Assembly (NCBI GenBank): GCA_963733135.1
Contig: CAVTBX010000006.1
Location: forward strand, 1-64,000
Length of the DNA stretch: 64,000 nt
Reading direction: 5' to 3'
DNA from: CAVTBX01 sp963733135
GTDB lineage: Bacteria > Actinomycetota > Thermoleophilia > Gaiellales > Gaiellaceae
The stretch's first letter is position 1. Each line of letters starts with the position of its first letter. A program made the translations under genes and the position numbers. Of the stretch, positions 35,641 through 44,836 are shown in pieces. Under the pieces are notes generated by a model. The model had not been told where the DNA came from. It ran no database searches and saw only the letters and a list, made by a program, of their open reading frames with translations.

Positions 35641-36012
35641 GGTGTCCTTTCGATTGGAGACGAACGGGATCGCCAACGCATCGGCCAGCGTGGCGAGCAC
35701 GAGGTCGTTGACGTTCTGGCCGCGCTCGCGCGCTGACTGCTTGAGGGCAGCGCGGAGCTTTGCCGGCATGCGGAGCACGACCGCGCCGGCGGCGCCAGGC
35801 ACGACCTTGCGGCGCCGGCCGCTTCCAGAGAACGGGACGCTGTGGCGCTCCGCGAGGATCTCGACGGCAACGTCGTTCAGGTTCGAGCCGCGGCGAGCGA
35901 CCTCGCGGACGAGCGCCCGTTTGATCGCCTGGGGCATGCGGACGAGCACGCTCGTCCGGTCCGGTCGTGAAGTGCTAGCAGCCAAAGTGCTAGCAGTGTA
36001 GCCGACGCGCAT
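35641..36012 (-). CDS. Tandem ribbon-helix-helix DNA-binding segment, in frame with ino1
   Basis: 124 codons with no stop before the ino1 ATG. Two similar units are visible: TSVLVRMPQAIKRALVREVA then RRGSNLNDVAVEILAERHSVPF, and VVLRMPAKLRAALKQSARER then GQNVNDLVLATLADALAIPF. Each has a short strand (VLVRMP / VVLRMP) and two helices with a conserved N-x-N-D turn, as in Arc/MetJ or HicB-type RHH repressors. Two RHH units in one chain would make a pseudo-dimer that binds DNA. Twelve-base direct repeats (CTGCTAGCACTT) lie at its 5' end. Either it is made as an RHH-ino1 fusion, or translation re-initiates at 35640. Confidence 0.65.
35969..35995 (-). promoter_or_regulatory. Candidate operator: tandem CTGCTAGCACTT repeats
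   Basis: Reading the minus strand, CTGCTAGCACTT occurs twice with TGG between (period 15 bp). Each unit contains the palindrome TGCTAGCA. They lie at codons 5-14 of the RHH segment, close to where the promoter or a leaderless start would be. RHH proteins commonly bind short tandem half-sites in their own promoters, so autoregulation of the RHH-ino1 unit is a reasonable inference. It is not shown by the sequence. Confidence 0.4.
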
Positions 36013-36021
36013 GGCAGCTCG

Positions 36022-36224
36022 CGGGCGGCATGAATGCCGCCCCTACGACCAGCCAGAGCCCATAGGTAGGGGCCGGACTTGCCCGGCCCGGTCGCCGCGA
36101 TCCAGGTGTAGGGGCCGGACTTGTCCGGCCCGCGGGCCGTCGGGGATCCAGGTGTAGGGGCGAGGCATGTCTCGCCCGCGCCGCCTGGCCAACGCACAGC
36201 GGGCGACGCGTGCGTCGCCCCTAC
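36022..36224. repeat. Cluster of five GTAGGGGC palindromes
   Basis: Five short palindromes (36022-36046, 36066-36090, 36108-36131, 36154-36179, 36201-36224) fill most of the space between the RHH-ino1 unit and the phosphatidyltransferase gene. Each has GTAGGGGC at one end and GCCC at the other, around variable stems such as CGAGGCATGTCTCG or CCGGACTTGTCCGG. Orientation alternates. No gene is seen here. Spacing is irregular and stems differ, so this is not a CRISPR array. Confidence 0.8.
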
Positions 36225-36856
36225 GGCAGCGTGCGGAGCTGCGAGCGCACCGAGAGGATGCGCTGAACGACGGTGAACCACGCGGTCGCGGTCAGCACCG
36301 CCATCGCCCACGGCAACGCGCCGAGTGGTGCGAGTGCGAGCCCGACCGCGATCATTGCGACCCGCTCGACCCGGGTTCCGAATCGCCCGACGTCACCGCG
36401 CAGGCCGAGCCCCTCGGCCTTCGCACGCGTGTAGCTGACGAGGAACGAACCCATCACGGCTGCGAACGTGAGCGCGACGCCCCATTCGTTTCCATCCCGC
36501 ATGAGGACGAGCGCGATCGCACCCAGCACAAACCCCTCGCCGACCCGGTCGACGGTCGAGTCGAGGAAAGCCCCGAACGGCGTCCCCTTGCCGCTAGAAC
36601 GAGCGAGCGCCCCGTCCAGGACGTCGAGCACGGAGCCCACGACGAAGGCTGCTGAGCCGGCGAGGAAGAACCCCCAGCCCAGGTACTCGAGCCAGACGAG
36701 CACGGCCGCGATCGCGCACAGCGCGACTCCCGTGACCGTCAGCGCGTCGGGCGTCAGGTTCGTGTCGCCGAGATGACCCATCCCGCGCGCGGCGACTCGC
36801 CGGACCTCGTCCTGATACGTCCGCCGCGGGCGCGGCGCGGTCGGTGTGGTCGACAT
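36221..36856 (-). CDS. CDP-alcohol phosphatidyltransferase, phosphatidylinositol-phosphate synthase-like
   Basis: A 211-residue membrane enzyme. The family signature DxxDGxxARxxxxxxxxGxxxDxxxD is met by DVLDGALARSSGKGTPFGAFLDSTVDR read from about residue 86. About five or six helices are present. Being next to ino1 and an AUR1-like gene, it probably joins inositol phosphate to CDP-diacylglycerol (PgsA1/PIPS). Start MSTTPTAPRPRR at 36856 is preferred: an upstream in-frame ATG at 36886 lies inside the right part of the hairpin element. The stop sits at the edge of the palindrome cluster. Confidence 0.88.
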   Translation of the reverse strand: MSTTPTAPRPRRTYQDEVRRVAARGMGHLGDTNLTPDALTVTGVALCAIAAVLVWLEYLGWGFFLAGSAAFVVGSVLDVLDGALARSSGKGTPFGAFLDSTVDRVGEGFVLGAIALVLMRDGNEWGVALTFAAVMGSFLVSYTRAKAEGLGLRGDVGRFGTRVERVAMIAVGLALAPLGALPWAMAVLTATAWFTVVQRILSVRSQLRTLP

Positions 36857-36873
36857 CGGCGAGGGCAGGGTAG

Positions 36874-36972
36874 CTGGAGGCTCCATGTGAATCGTGGCGG
36901 AGCCGCGGATGCCACCGCAGACACGGCGTCAGGGACGCCCCACGGGGCGCCAAACTCACATGGAGCCTCTAG
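36874..36972. repeat. Long hairpin element, family A copy 3 (shortened)
   Basis: A 99-bp version lacking the central core of family A. The arms read GAGGCTCCATGTGA / TCACATGGAGCCTC. Relative to the other copies, TG has become CC in the left arm and CA has become GG in the right, so pairing is kept. Its right CTAG holds the stop codon of the PAP2-like gene. It sits between two minus-strand genes, so it would end or weaken read-through from the PAP2-like gene. Confidence 0.8.
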
Positions 36973-37730
36973 CTACGCCGCACGAGGAGGTACGCCGGCG
37001 AGACGTTCGCCCGCCTGCTCTCGAGGATCGCGAGCAGTCCGCCTGCGACAACGGCGGTCGCGACGCCGGCTGCAATGTCGAGCCAGTAGTGGTTGCCGGT
37101 CGCCATCACGGCGAACCAGACCCAGCTCGGCCAGAGCGTCCAGAGCAGCTTCGCCCAACTCGAGCGGACGAGGGCCGCCATCGCGAAGCCGATGATGAGC
37201 GCGTCCGCGGCGTGCAGGCTGGGCATGGCCGCGTAGGGGTTCGAGGCGAGCTCGACGAGGCCCGAGCCGTGGTTCAGCGCGCTCGACTGCGCGAGCGTGT
37301 CGATGAATCCGAACTCGGGGAAGAAGCGCGGCGGCGCCGTCGGCATCAGCACGTATCCGACGAGGCCGAGCAGGTTCGCGAGAAGTACCCAGTTCCGGAC
37401 TCGCGCAAAGGCGTCGTTCCTCCGCAAGTAGATCCAGAGGAGCGCGAGCCCGAGCACCGTGAACTGCGAGAGCCAGTACGTCGTGTCGACCGCCAGCATG
37501 AGAAAGCCGCCCGTCTCGACGACGACGCGCTGGAGGTCAGGCTCGATCAGGAGGTGGAGCGCGCGCTGCGCGTCGATGACCGCGAGCCCGTTGACGAACG
37601 CCTCGGCCGGGTCACGGTCGGCCAGGCCGCGCGCGATCTGGTAGGCGCCCATGAACCCGAACCAGATACCGAGCTGCCAGAAGAGATCTCCCCATCCGTT
37701 GGGAAGGTGCCTGCCCACGCGGCTGAGCAT
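36969..37730 (-). CDS. PAP2/AUR1-like inositol phosphotransferase family membrane protein
   Basis: A 253-residue protein with about six helices and the three PAP2 blocks: LMPTAPPRFFPEFGFIDTL, YAAMPSLHAADAL and MATGNHYWLDIAAG (catalytic His residues in the last two). The PTAPPR and AMPSLHAA wording is typical of the AUR1/inositol-phosphorylceramide synthase branch. With ino1 and a PI-phosphate synthase next door, a role in inositol head-group transfer or dephosphorylation is likely. The exact substrate is unknown. Confidence 0.85.
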   Translation of the reverse strand: MLSRVGRHLPNGWGDLFWQLGIWFGFMGAYQIARGLADRDPAEAFVNGLAVIDAQRALHLLIEPDLQRVVVETGGFLMLAVDTTYWLSQFTVLGLALLWIYLRRNDAFARVRNWVLLANLLGLVGYVLMPTAPPRFFPEFGFIDTLAQSSALNHGSGLVELASNPYAAMPSLHAADALIIGFAMAALVRSSWAKLLWTLWPSWVWFAVMATGNHYWLDIAAGVATAVVAGGLLAILESRRANVSPAYLLVRRS

Positions 37731-37790
37731 TTATCGATTGTACGGAGCCGCTGGAGCGTCGCGTCGGTTACGCGAATCGCTGTGCGTCAC

Positions 37791-37882
37791 GGATGCCGGG
37801 CTCTGCCCGGCATCCTCCACCAGCATCCCGGTCCCGACCAAGATCGTCATGGCGCCGCGAAGCGGTGCCGGATCTTGGTCGG
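37791..37882. terminator. Two hairpins downstream of moaA
   Basis: Hairpin 1 (37834-37882) has arms CCGACCAAGATC / GATCTTGGTCGG and begins one base after the TAG stop of moaA on the minus strand. Hairpin 2 (37791-37815) is GGATGCCGGGC-TCT-GCCCGGCATCC. Together they likely end moaA transcription before the PAP2-like gene. Neither has a T-tract. Hairpin 1 follows the same 'stem directly after TAG at CTAG' layout as the larger elements. Confidence 0.6.
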
Positions 37883-37883
37883 T

Positions 37884-38873
37884 CTAGCCGCCTATTTGGC
37901 TCATCGAGCGGCTTGCGCGGACGAAACCCTTGTCGTTGATCCGGTGCTTCAGCTCCTTGTGGGCGACCGCGTGTCGGAGCGCCGCGACGAGCTCGTCGTC
38001 CGAAGCGCCGCTCCGGAGCGGTTCCATGAGATCCCACTCGCGACGCGAGAAGAGGCAGGTGCGGAGCTTTCCGTCCGCGGTGAGACGGATCCGATCGCAC
38101 GTGGTGCAGAAGGGCTCCGAGACCGGATTCACGAAGCCGAGCTCGCCCGCCCCGTCGGCGAAGCGGTAGCGGCGTGCGGTCGACGAGGGCTTGGCCGGAA
38201 TCTCCTCGAGCGGCCAGCGCTCTTCGATGAGGGCCCTGATCTCGCCTCCGCTCAGCACTTGGTCGGCGTCCCAGCGCTCGTCCGCGTCGAGCGGCATGAA
38301 CTCGATGAACCTGACGATGTAGGGCTTGTGCCGGGCGAGCTCGGCGAGAGCGGGCACCTCCTCCTCCGTGAAGCCGCGGATCGCCACGCAGTTGATCTTG
38401 ATCGGACGAAGCTCGGGATGCTTCTCGGCCTCGGCAAGCCCTGCGAGCACCCGGTCGAGAGCATCGCGGCGGGTGATCTCGGCGAAGCGGGTGTGCGAGA
38501 GGGAGTCGAGCGAGACGTTCAGCCGTCCGAGCCCAGCGTCGACGAGCGGCCCGGCCAGGCGGTCGAGCAGGATCCCGTTCGTCGTCAGCGAGAGGTCTTC
38601 GACTCCCGGTGTGTCGGCCAGCATCCGGACGAGCACAGGCAGGTCGCGCCGGACGAGCGGCTCGCCTCCGGTGAGGCGCACCTCACCCACGCCCATGGCC
38701 GCGAGCAGCCGGACGAGTCGCTGGATCTCCTCGAAGCTCAGGATCTCGTCTCTGCGGAGCCACTCGAGGCCCTCGGCGGGCATGCAGTACGTGCAGCGGA
38801 AGTTGCACTTGTCCGTGACGGACACGCGCACGCTCTGGATGTGCCGGCCGAAGCCGTCGACGAGAGGGTCCAT
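37884..38873 (-). CDS. moaA: GTP 3',8-cyclase (molybdenum cofactor biosynthesis)
   Basis: Radical SAM enzyme making 3',8-cyclo-GTP, the first step to molybdopterin. The 329-residue protein has the radical-SAM motif CNFRCTYCMP, GEVRLTGGEPLVRRDL, LTTNGILLDRLA and the C-terminal second cluster motif FCTTCDRIRLTADGKLRTCLF. It ends MSQIGG, the expected functional Gly-Gly tail. It starts at 38873 and is divergent from the EamA gene at 38985. Confidence 0.95.
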   Translation of the reverse strand: MDPLVDGFGRHIQSVRVSVTDKCNFRCTYCMPAEGLEWLRRDEILSFEEIQRLVRLLAAMGVGEVRLTGGEPLVRRDLPVLVRMLADTPGVEDLSLTTNGILLDRLAGPLVDAGLGRLNVSLDSLSHTRFAEITRRDALDRVLAGLAEAEKHPELRPIKINCVAIRGFTEEEVPALAELARHKPYIVRFIEFMPLDADERWDADQVLSGGEIRALIEERWPLEEIPAKPSSTARRYRFADGAGELGFVNPVSEPFCTTCDRIRLTADGKLRTCLFSRREWDLMEPLRSGASDDELVAALRHAVAHKELKHRINDKGFVRASRSMSQIGG

Positions 38874-38970
38874 GTGTAAGAGCCTACCGTCCTCAGGGCA
38901 GCGCCCCGGGTCAGGTCGATTGAGACACGTGATCGAAGCGGGCGGAAAGGTGAATAGCAGAGCCGGCGTC

Positions 38971-38990
38971 CGGCACGGCATGCTGTGCCG
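38971..38990. promoter_or_regulatory. Palindrome over the EamA start codon
   Basis: CGGCACGGCATGCTGTGCCG is a 20-bp palindrome with a single mismatched pair, centred on GCATGC and covering the GTG start of the EamA gene. It could be an operator in the moaA/EamA divergent region or an RNA hairpin masking the start. No regulator gene is adjacent, so its role is open. Confidence 0.3.
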
Positions 38991-39932
38991 GTGGCGGCCC
39001 GATACGGCGCGAAGGTCTGGCTGGCCCTCGCGACGGTGTATCTCGTCTGGGGGTCGACCTTCGCCGCGCTCTCGATTGCCGTTCGCGATCTGCCGCCGTT
39101 CATGTCCATGTGCCTCCGCCACGTCGTGGCCGGGGCGATCCTGCTCGCGTGGGCGCTGCCGCGGGGCGACGCTGCCGACGATCCCATCGGCCGGCGCCAG
39201 ATCGTGGCCGCGTTCATCTTCGGCGGCGCTCTCTTCCTCGGGAGCCACGGCGGGCTGGCGTGGGCGCAGCAGACAGTCCCTTCCGGAACCGCCGCGCTGC
39301 TCGTGGCGAGCATCCCGCTCTGGATGGCGATCCTCGACCGGGTGTTCTTCGGGAAGCGCCTACATCTGTGGGCGAACGTCGGGCTCCTAAGCGGCTTCGT
39401 CGGGGTCGCGCTCCTGGTCGATCCGTTCGGAGCGGGCTCGGTCGACCGCGTCGGCGCGCTGGTGGCGGTTGCGTCGGCGTTCGTCTGGGCCGCCGGGTCT
39501 CTCTACTCCCGTGGGGCGCCGTTGCCCCGCCGGCCGCTGGTCTCGGCAGGGCTCGCCGCCCTCTGCGGGGGCGTCCTGCTCTTCGTCGTGTCCAGCGCCA
39601 CGGGGGAGTTCGGGGAGGCCCGTGTGACCGTCGACGCCGTGGGCGCGCTCGCGTACCTGATCGTGGTCGGGTCGCTCGTCGGCTTCGTGGCCTACGTCTG
39701 GCTTCTACGGGCGGCGCCCACGTCGCTCGTCTCCACGTACGCGTTTGCGAACCCGGTGGTCGCGGTCGTGCTCGGCTGGGCGTTCCTCGGCGAGGAGCTG
39801 AGCTGGTTGATCCTCGTCGCCGGCGCAACGATCGTCGTTTCGGTGGCGCTCATCGTCGTGACGAGCGGGGCCGAGCTGGAGCGCGGCCGCGGCCTGCGCC
39901 GTCCCGCCCCCGCCACGCCGAGCGGCCGCTAG
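38985..39932 (+). CDS. EamA family drug/metabolite transporter
   Basis: A 315-residue membrane protein with ten predicted helices in two EamA repeats. Repeat 1 starts VWLALATVYLVWGSTFAALS and contains QQTVPSGTAALLVASIPLWMA. Repeat 2 contains VGFVAYVWLLRAAPTSLVST and NPVVAVVLGWAFLGEELS. It resembles the YedA/RhaT-like exporters. The substrate cannot be inferred. GTG at 38985 gives a sensible short N-terminus. Confidence 0.88.
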   Translation: MPVAARYGAKVWLALATVYLVWGSTFAALSIAVRDLPPFMSMCLRHVVAGAILLAWALPRGDAADDPIGRRQIVAAFIFGGALFLGSHGGLAWAQQTVPSGTAALLVASIPLWMAILDRVFFGKRLHLWANVGLLSGFVGVALLVDPFGAGSVDRVGALVAVASAFVWAAGSLYSRGAPLPRRPLVSAGLAALCGGVLLFVVSSATGEFGEARVTVDAVGALAYLIVVGSLVGFVAYVWLLRAAPTSLVSTYAFANPVVAVVLGWAFLGEELSWLILVAGATIVVSVALIVVTSGAELERGRGLRRPAPATPSGR

Positions 39933-39965
39933 CGCCGCACAGAACAGCGCTTCGTTACCCAATAT

Positions 39966-39993
39966 TTGACATCTGTTCACAAGTTCGTAACGT
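39966..39993 (+). promoter_or_regulatory. Candidate sigma70-type promoter for the membrane protein gene at 40003
   Basis: In an AT-richer stretch, TTGACA (39966-39971) is followed after 16 bp by TAACGT (39988-39993). The ATG at 40003 is only 10 bp further, so the transcript would be leaderless or nearly so. Leaderless mRNAs are common in actinobacteria. Confidence 0.45.
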
Positions 39994-40002
39994 TCGTCTC
40001 AC

Positions 40003-40758
40003 ATGGCAAGATTTCGCGGCGAACGAGCCATGTGGGCTGTACTTGCGGTCGGCGTCTTCGGCGCCTACCTGACGCTGCTCCTACCGCGCCAACTCGTCGA
40101 CCGGTTCACGCTCGAAGACGGGATTTTCGAGACGCTCGGCGCCGTGGCCCTCTTCGCCGCGAGCGTGATCCTTGTCGTGCTGTGGCGCCGGACGGCCGGG
40201 TACGAGGGGCGGATCTACCGACTCGTGCTCCTCGGCCTCGCCGTCATCTTCTTCTTCGCCGCCGGCGAGGAGATCTCCTGGGGCCAGCACCTCTTCGACT
40301 GGCGCACCCCGGAGGCCTTCGCCGAACGCAACGTCCAGGGCGAGACGACGCTCCACAACCTGGAGGGGGTCGGTGGCGGGTCGAATCTCGTCTTCAATCT
40401 CTTCTGGTTCACGTTCGGCCTGCTCATCCCACTTGTCGCGCTGAATGAGACCGCGCGCCGCACCCTGCGTCGGTACGTGCCCGTTTTCCCACTCGCCATC
40501 GGCCTTCTCCTGCTCTTCAACTACGCGCTCTCGAGAGGAGTGCGCGTCGCGTTGCCGAGCAGCCTCTACTCGGGCTCCGACGTGCTCGGCCACACCTCGG
40601 TCGAGATCAAGGAAGCCGTGGCGGAGTGCCTGTTCCTCGCCGGAGTCGTCTGGCTCTACCGCACGAGCCCGGCGACATCGTCGCGCCGCGTGGCCGCGCA
40701 TGCGACGGCGCGTGAGCCGCGCCGCGATGCCGAAGATCTCCAGCACCGCCCTGCCTGA
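40003..40758 (+). CDS. Uncharacterised polytopic membrane protein
   Basis: A 251-residue protein with about six hydrophobic helices. The segment FFFAAGEEISWGQHLFDWRT followed by PEAFAERNVQGETTLHNLEG is a conserved hallmark of an uncharacterised bacterial membrane family. The acidic pair EE inside a helix and the Gln-His/His-Asn motif may be functional. The C-terminus is an Arg-rich cytosolic tail. It has its own likely promoter. Confidence 0.7.
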   Translation: MARFRGERAMWAVLAVGVFGAYLTLLLPRQLVDRFTLEDGIFETLGAVALFAASVILVVLWRRTAGYEGRIYRLVLLGLAVIFFFAAGEEISWGQHLFDWRTPEAFAERNVQGETTLHNLEGVGGGSNLVFNLFWFTFGLLIPLVALNETARRTLRRYVPVFPLAIGLLLLFNYALSRGVRVALPSSLYSGSDVLGHTSVEIKEAVAECLFLAGVVWLYRTSPATSSRRVAAHATAREPRRDAEDLQHRPA

Positions 40759-40792
40759 CTGATCCGCGCGCGAACGCGAGACTAGGGGGGCC

Positions 40793-41692
40793 ATGCCGTT
40801 CCTCGCCCTCGTTCTGGTCACGGCCGTCTGGGGCGTCACGTTCGTCCAGGTCAAGGACGCGGTCGCGATCTATCCGCTCTTCGCGTTTCTGGCGATCCGC
40901 TTCGTGATCGCATCCGCGACTCTCGCCGTTCCCGCGGCGCCTCGGCTCCGGACACTCGGGCGGCCGGGTCTCGCAGCCGGGCTCGTGCTCGGTGTCCTGC
41001 TCGGGGCCGCGTTCGGGCTCCAGACCGCCGGCCTCGAGCGGACGACGGTCTCGCAGACCGGCTTCATCACAGGCCTCTACGTCGTCCTGACGCCGCTCTT
41101 CGCGCTCGTCCTTTTCCGCCAGCGAATCGGCCTGGCGGTGTGGGGAGGAGTAGCGTTCGCAGTCGCAGGTCTGGCCCTCCTCGCGGGTGTTCCGGCGGGC
41201 TCGACCGAGGGCGACCTGCTCGTCCTCGCGTCGACCGCGGCGCAGGCGCTCCAGATCGTGATGGTGGAGCGGTACGCGCAGCGCTTCGACGCGGTCGCCC
41301 TCACGTTCGTCCAGATGGCCGTTGCGGCGACCGGGTTCCTCGTTATCGCCCTTGCCCTAGGAGATCTCAGCGTCCCGCGCAGCTGGACTGTCTGGAGCGC
41401 GCTCCTCGTCACCGGGATCTTCGCGAGCGCGCTCGCGTACCTGATCCAGGTCTGGGCGCAGCGTCGCATCAGCGCGACCCGGATCGCGCTCGTCTTCGCG
41501 CTCGAGACCGTGTTCGCCGGACTATTCGGCTACCTGCTCGCCGACGACCGGCTCGGTGTCCTGGGATGGACGGGCTGCGGGCTGATCCTGATCGGGATCG
41601 TGCTCGCAGAGCCGGCCGCTGCCCGTGTGCTCCAGCGGCTCGCCGGCCGCGGCAAGCGGCTACCCGACGACCGGGCTGCGGCGCTCGAGTAG
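40793..41692 (+). CDS. EamA family transporter
   Basis: A 299-residue, ten-helix membrane protein. VLVTAVWGVTFVQVKDAV and GLERTTVSQTGFITGLYVVL are in the first EamA repeat. SALLVTGIFASALAYLIQVWAQRRI and RIALVFALETVFAGLFGYLL are in the second. The wording is like YdcZ-adjacent 'DMT superfamily' exporters. It is 34 bp after the preceding membrane protein gene and may be co-transcribed. Its 3' end overlaps the convergent GNAT gene by 33 bp. Confidence 0.88.
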   Translation: MPFLALVLVTAVWGVTFVQVKDAVAIYPLFAFLAIRFVIASATLAVPAAPRLRTLGRPGLAAGLVLGVLLGAAFGLQTAGLERTTVSQTGFITGLYVVLTPLFALVLFRQRIGLAVWGGVAFAVAGLALLAGVPAGSTEGDLLVLASTAAQALQIVMVERYAQRFDAVALTFVQMAVAATGFLVIALALGDLSVPRSWTVWSALLVTGIFASALAYLIQVWAQRRISATRIALVFALETVFAGLFGYLLADDRLGVLGWTGCGLILIGIVLAEPAAARVLQRLAGRGKRLPDDRAAALE

Positions 41693-42157
41693 AACGACGT
41701 CGCGCCAGACGCGGTCGAGTCGGCCGAGCCGCTCGTGCCGCCCGACGACACGGAACCCGGCCCGCTTGTGGAGTCTCAAGCTGGCCTCGTTCTCGGGGAA
41801 GACGCCGGCCGTGAGCGTCCAGATTCCAGCGCGTTCGGACGCGTCGATCAGCGCATCGAGGAGCTCCTTGCCGATCCCTCCGCCACGGGCGTGCGCAGCG
41901 ACGTACACACTCAGATCTGCGACGCCGCGGTAGACCTCGCGAGGCGAGACAGGCGTGAGCGCTGCGAACCCGACGACTTCGCCGCCACGCTCTGCGACGA
42001 GTCGGGGCGCCGCGAGATGCGCCTCGTCCCAGGCCGCCCAAGTCGGTGCCGACGTCTCGAAGGTCGCCTGGCGGGTCGCGATGCCCTCCTCGTAGACCTG
42101 GCGCACCTCGGGCCAGTCTTCGAGCCGGAGATCACGGATCGCGTGATCTGATATCAT
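41660..42157 (-). CDS. GNAT acetyltransferase, phosphinothricin acetyltransferase-like
   Basis: A 165-residue protein: AIRDLRLEDWPEVRQVYEEG at the N-terminus, FETSAPTWAAWDEAHL, SVYVAAHARGGGIGKELL (acetyl-CoA loop), and FPENEASLRLHKRAGFRVVGR with WRDVVLLERR. This is the Pat/Bar-like branch, many members of which acetylate amino-acid-like compounds such as methionine sulfoximine. The exact substrate is unknown. It is divergent from dnaK with 54 bp between. Confidence 0.9.
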   Translation of the reverse strand: MISDHAIRDLRLEDWPEVRQVYEEGIATRQATFETSAPTWAAWDEAHLAAPRLVAERGGEVVGFAALTPVSPREVYRGVADLSVYVAAHARGGGIGKELLDALIDASERAGIWTLTAGVFPENEASLRLHKRAGFRVVGRHERLGRLDRVWRDVVLLERRSPVVG

Positions 42158-42211
42158 GCGACTCAGATTTTCTCCAAAGCGAGAGACAAAAGCTAAACGA
42201 AGGGACCGGAT
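42147..42211 (+). promoter_or_regulatory. dnaK leader with a weak HAIR-like site and strong ribosome site
   Basis: The 54-bp dnaK/GNAT intergenic region plus the first GNAT codons must carry the chaperone promoter. CTGATATCATGCGACTCAG (42148-42166) is a poor match to the HspR operator HAIR (CTTGAGT-N7-ACTCAAG): the right half keeps ACTCA, while the left keeps only TGA. The ribosome site GAAGGGA (42199-42205) is well spaced from ATG 42212. HspR control is expected from the operon's own hspR gene. Confidence 0.35.
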
Positions 42212-44130
<1,919 letters not shown>

Positions 44131-44131
<1 letters not shown>

Positions 44132-44667
44132 TGGCCGCCGATCGTCCTGACATTCAGGAGGCGTTCGAGGATCCGGCCGCCGTCGACGGCGTGGTCGAGG
44201 AGCTCGAGCGCCGGCTCGCCGAGGTCGAGGCGGAGCGCGACGGGCGGCTCGCCGACCTCCAGCGGGTCGCGGCCGACTTCGACAACTACCGCAAGCGGAG
44301 CGTGCGCGACCAGGAGGCGCTGGTCGCTCGCGCTCACGAGCGATTGGTTAAGCAGCTCCTGCCCGTGGTGGACAACCTCGAGCGCGCGCTCGTGGCCGCG
44401 ACGGAGCACGAGGAGGAGAAGGTCCTCGAGGGCGTCGAGCTCGTCGTGCAAGAGCTCCACGAAGCGCTCCGAAGGGAGGGCCTCGAAGAGATCGAGACCA
44501 AAGGCCGCTTCGATCCCCACGTGCACGAAGCGCTTCTCTCGCAGCCCTCGGAGGCCGAGGAAGGGTCGGTGATCGAAGTCCTCCAAAAGGGCTATCGCCT
44601 GGGCGATCGTGTTCTGCGTCCAGCGCGCGTGGTGGTGAGCCAGGGCCCGCCGGAGGTGGCGGCGTGA
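44131..44667 (+). CDS. grpE: Nucleotide exchange factor GrpE
   Basis: Releases ADP from DnaK. The 178-residue protein has a long N-terminal coiled coil (VEELERRLAEVEAERDGRLA) leading into RVAADFDNYRKRSVRDQEAL, then LLPVVDNLERAL. The C-terminal beta domain contains GRFDPHVHEALL and VIEVLQKGYRLGDRVLRPARVVVS. It is overlapped with dnaK by one base. Confidence 0.97.
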
Positions 44668-44690
44668 CCGAGCAGCGGGTCGGGAACCTC

Positions 44691-44816
44691 GCGGGTGGGA
44701 CAGGTCCCGCCCCTACACCTGTGCGCGACCGCCCGCGGCGACTCGCGGGCGACGCATGCGTCGCCCCTACACATGCTTCCCTCTCTGGACGTAGGGGCGA
44801 GGGATGCCTCGCCCGC
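44691..44816. repeat. Three GTAGGGGC palindromes inside the dnaK operon
   Basis: Between grpE and dnaJ lie palindromes at 44691-44714 (GGTGGGACAGGTCCCGCCCC), 44745-44770 (GGGCGACGCATGCGTCGCCC) and 44791-44816 (GGGGCGAGGGATGCCTCGCC). They make up most of this 169-bp gap in an otherwise tight operon. As RNA they would form strong hairpins that could attenuate, protect or process the operon transcript. Confidence 0.8.
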
Positions 44817-44836
44817 GTCTCAGGGGAGACGCTCTG

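Noticed and set aside
34342..35736. 464-codon open frame antisense to ino1
   Set aside because: Mirror of the ino1 codons; no recognisable motif, and it begins inside a hairpin element.
35969..35995. CIRCE element (HrcA operator)
   Set aside because: CIRCE is an inverted TTAGCACTC/GAGTGCTAA pair. Here the units are direct repeats of CTGCTAGCACTT and lie upstream of an RHH segment.
36022..36224. Possible CRISPR array (several repeats in a row)
   Set aside because: The units are palindromes with differing stems and uneven spacing, units alternate in orientation, and no cas gene is near.
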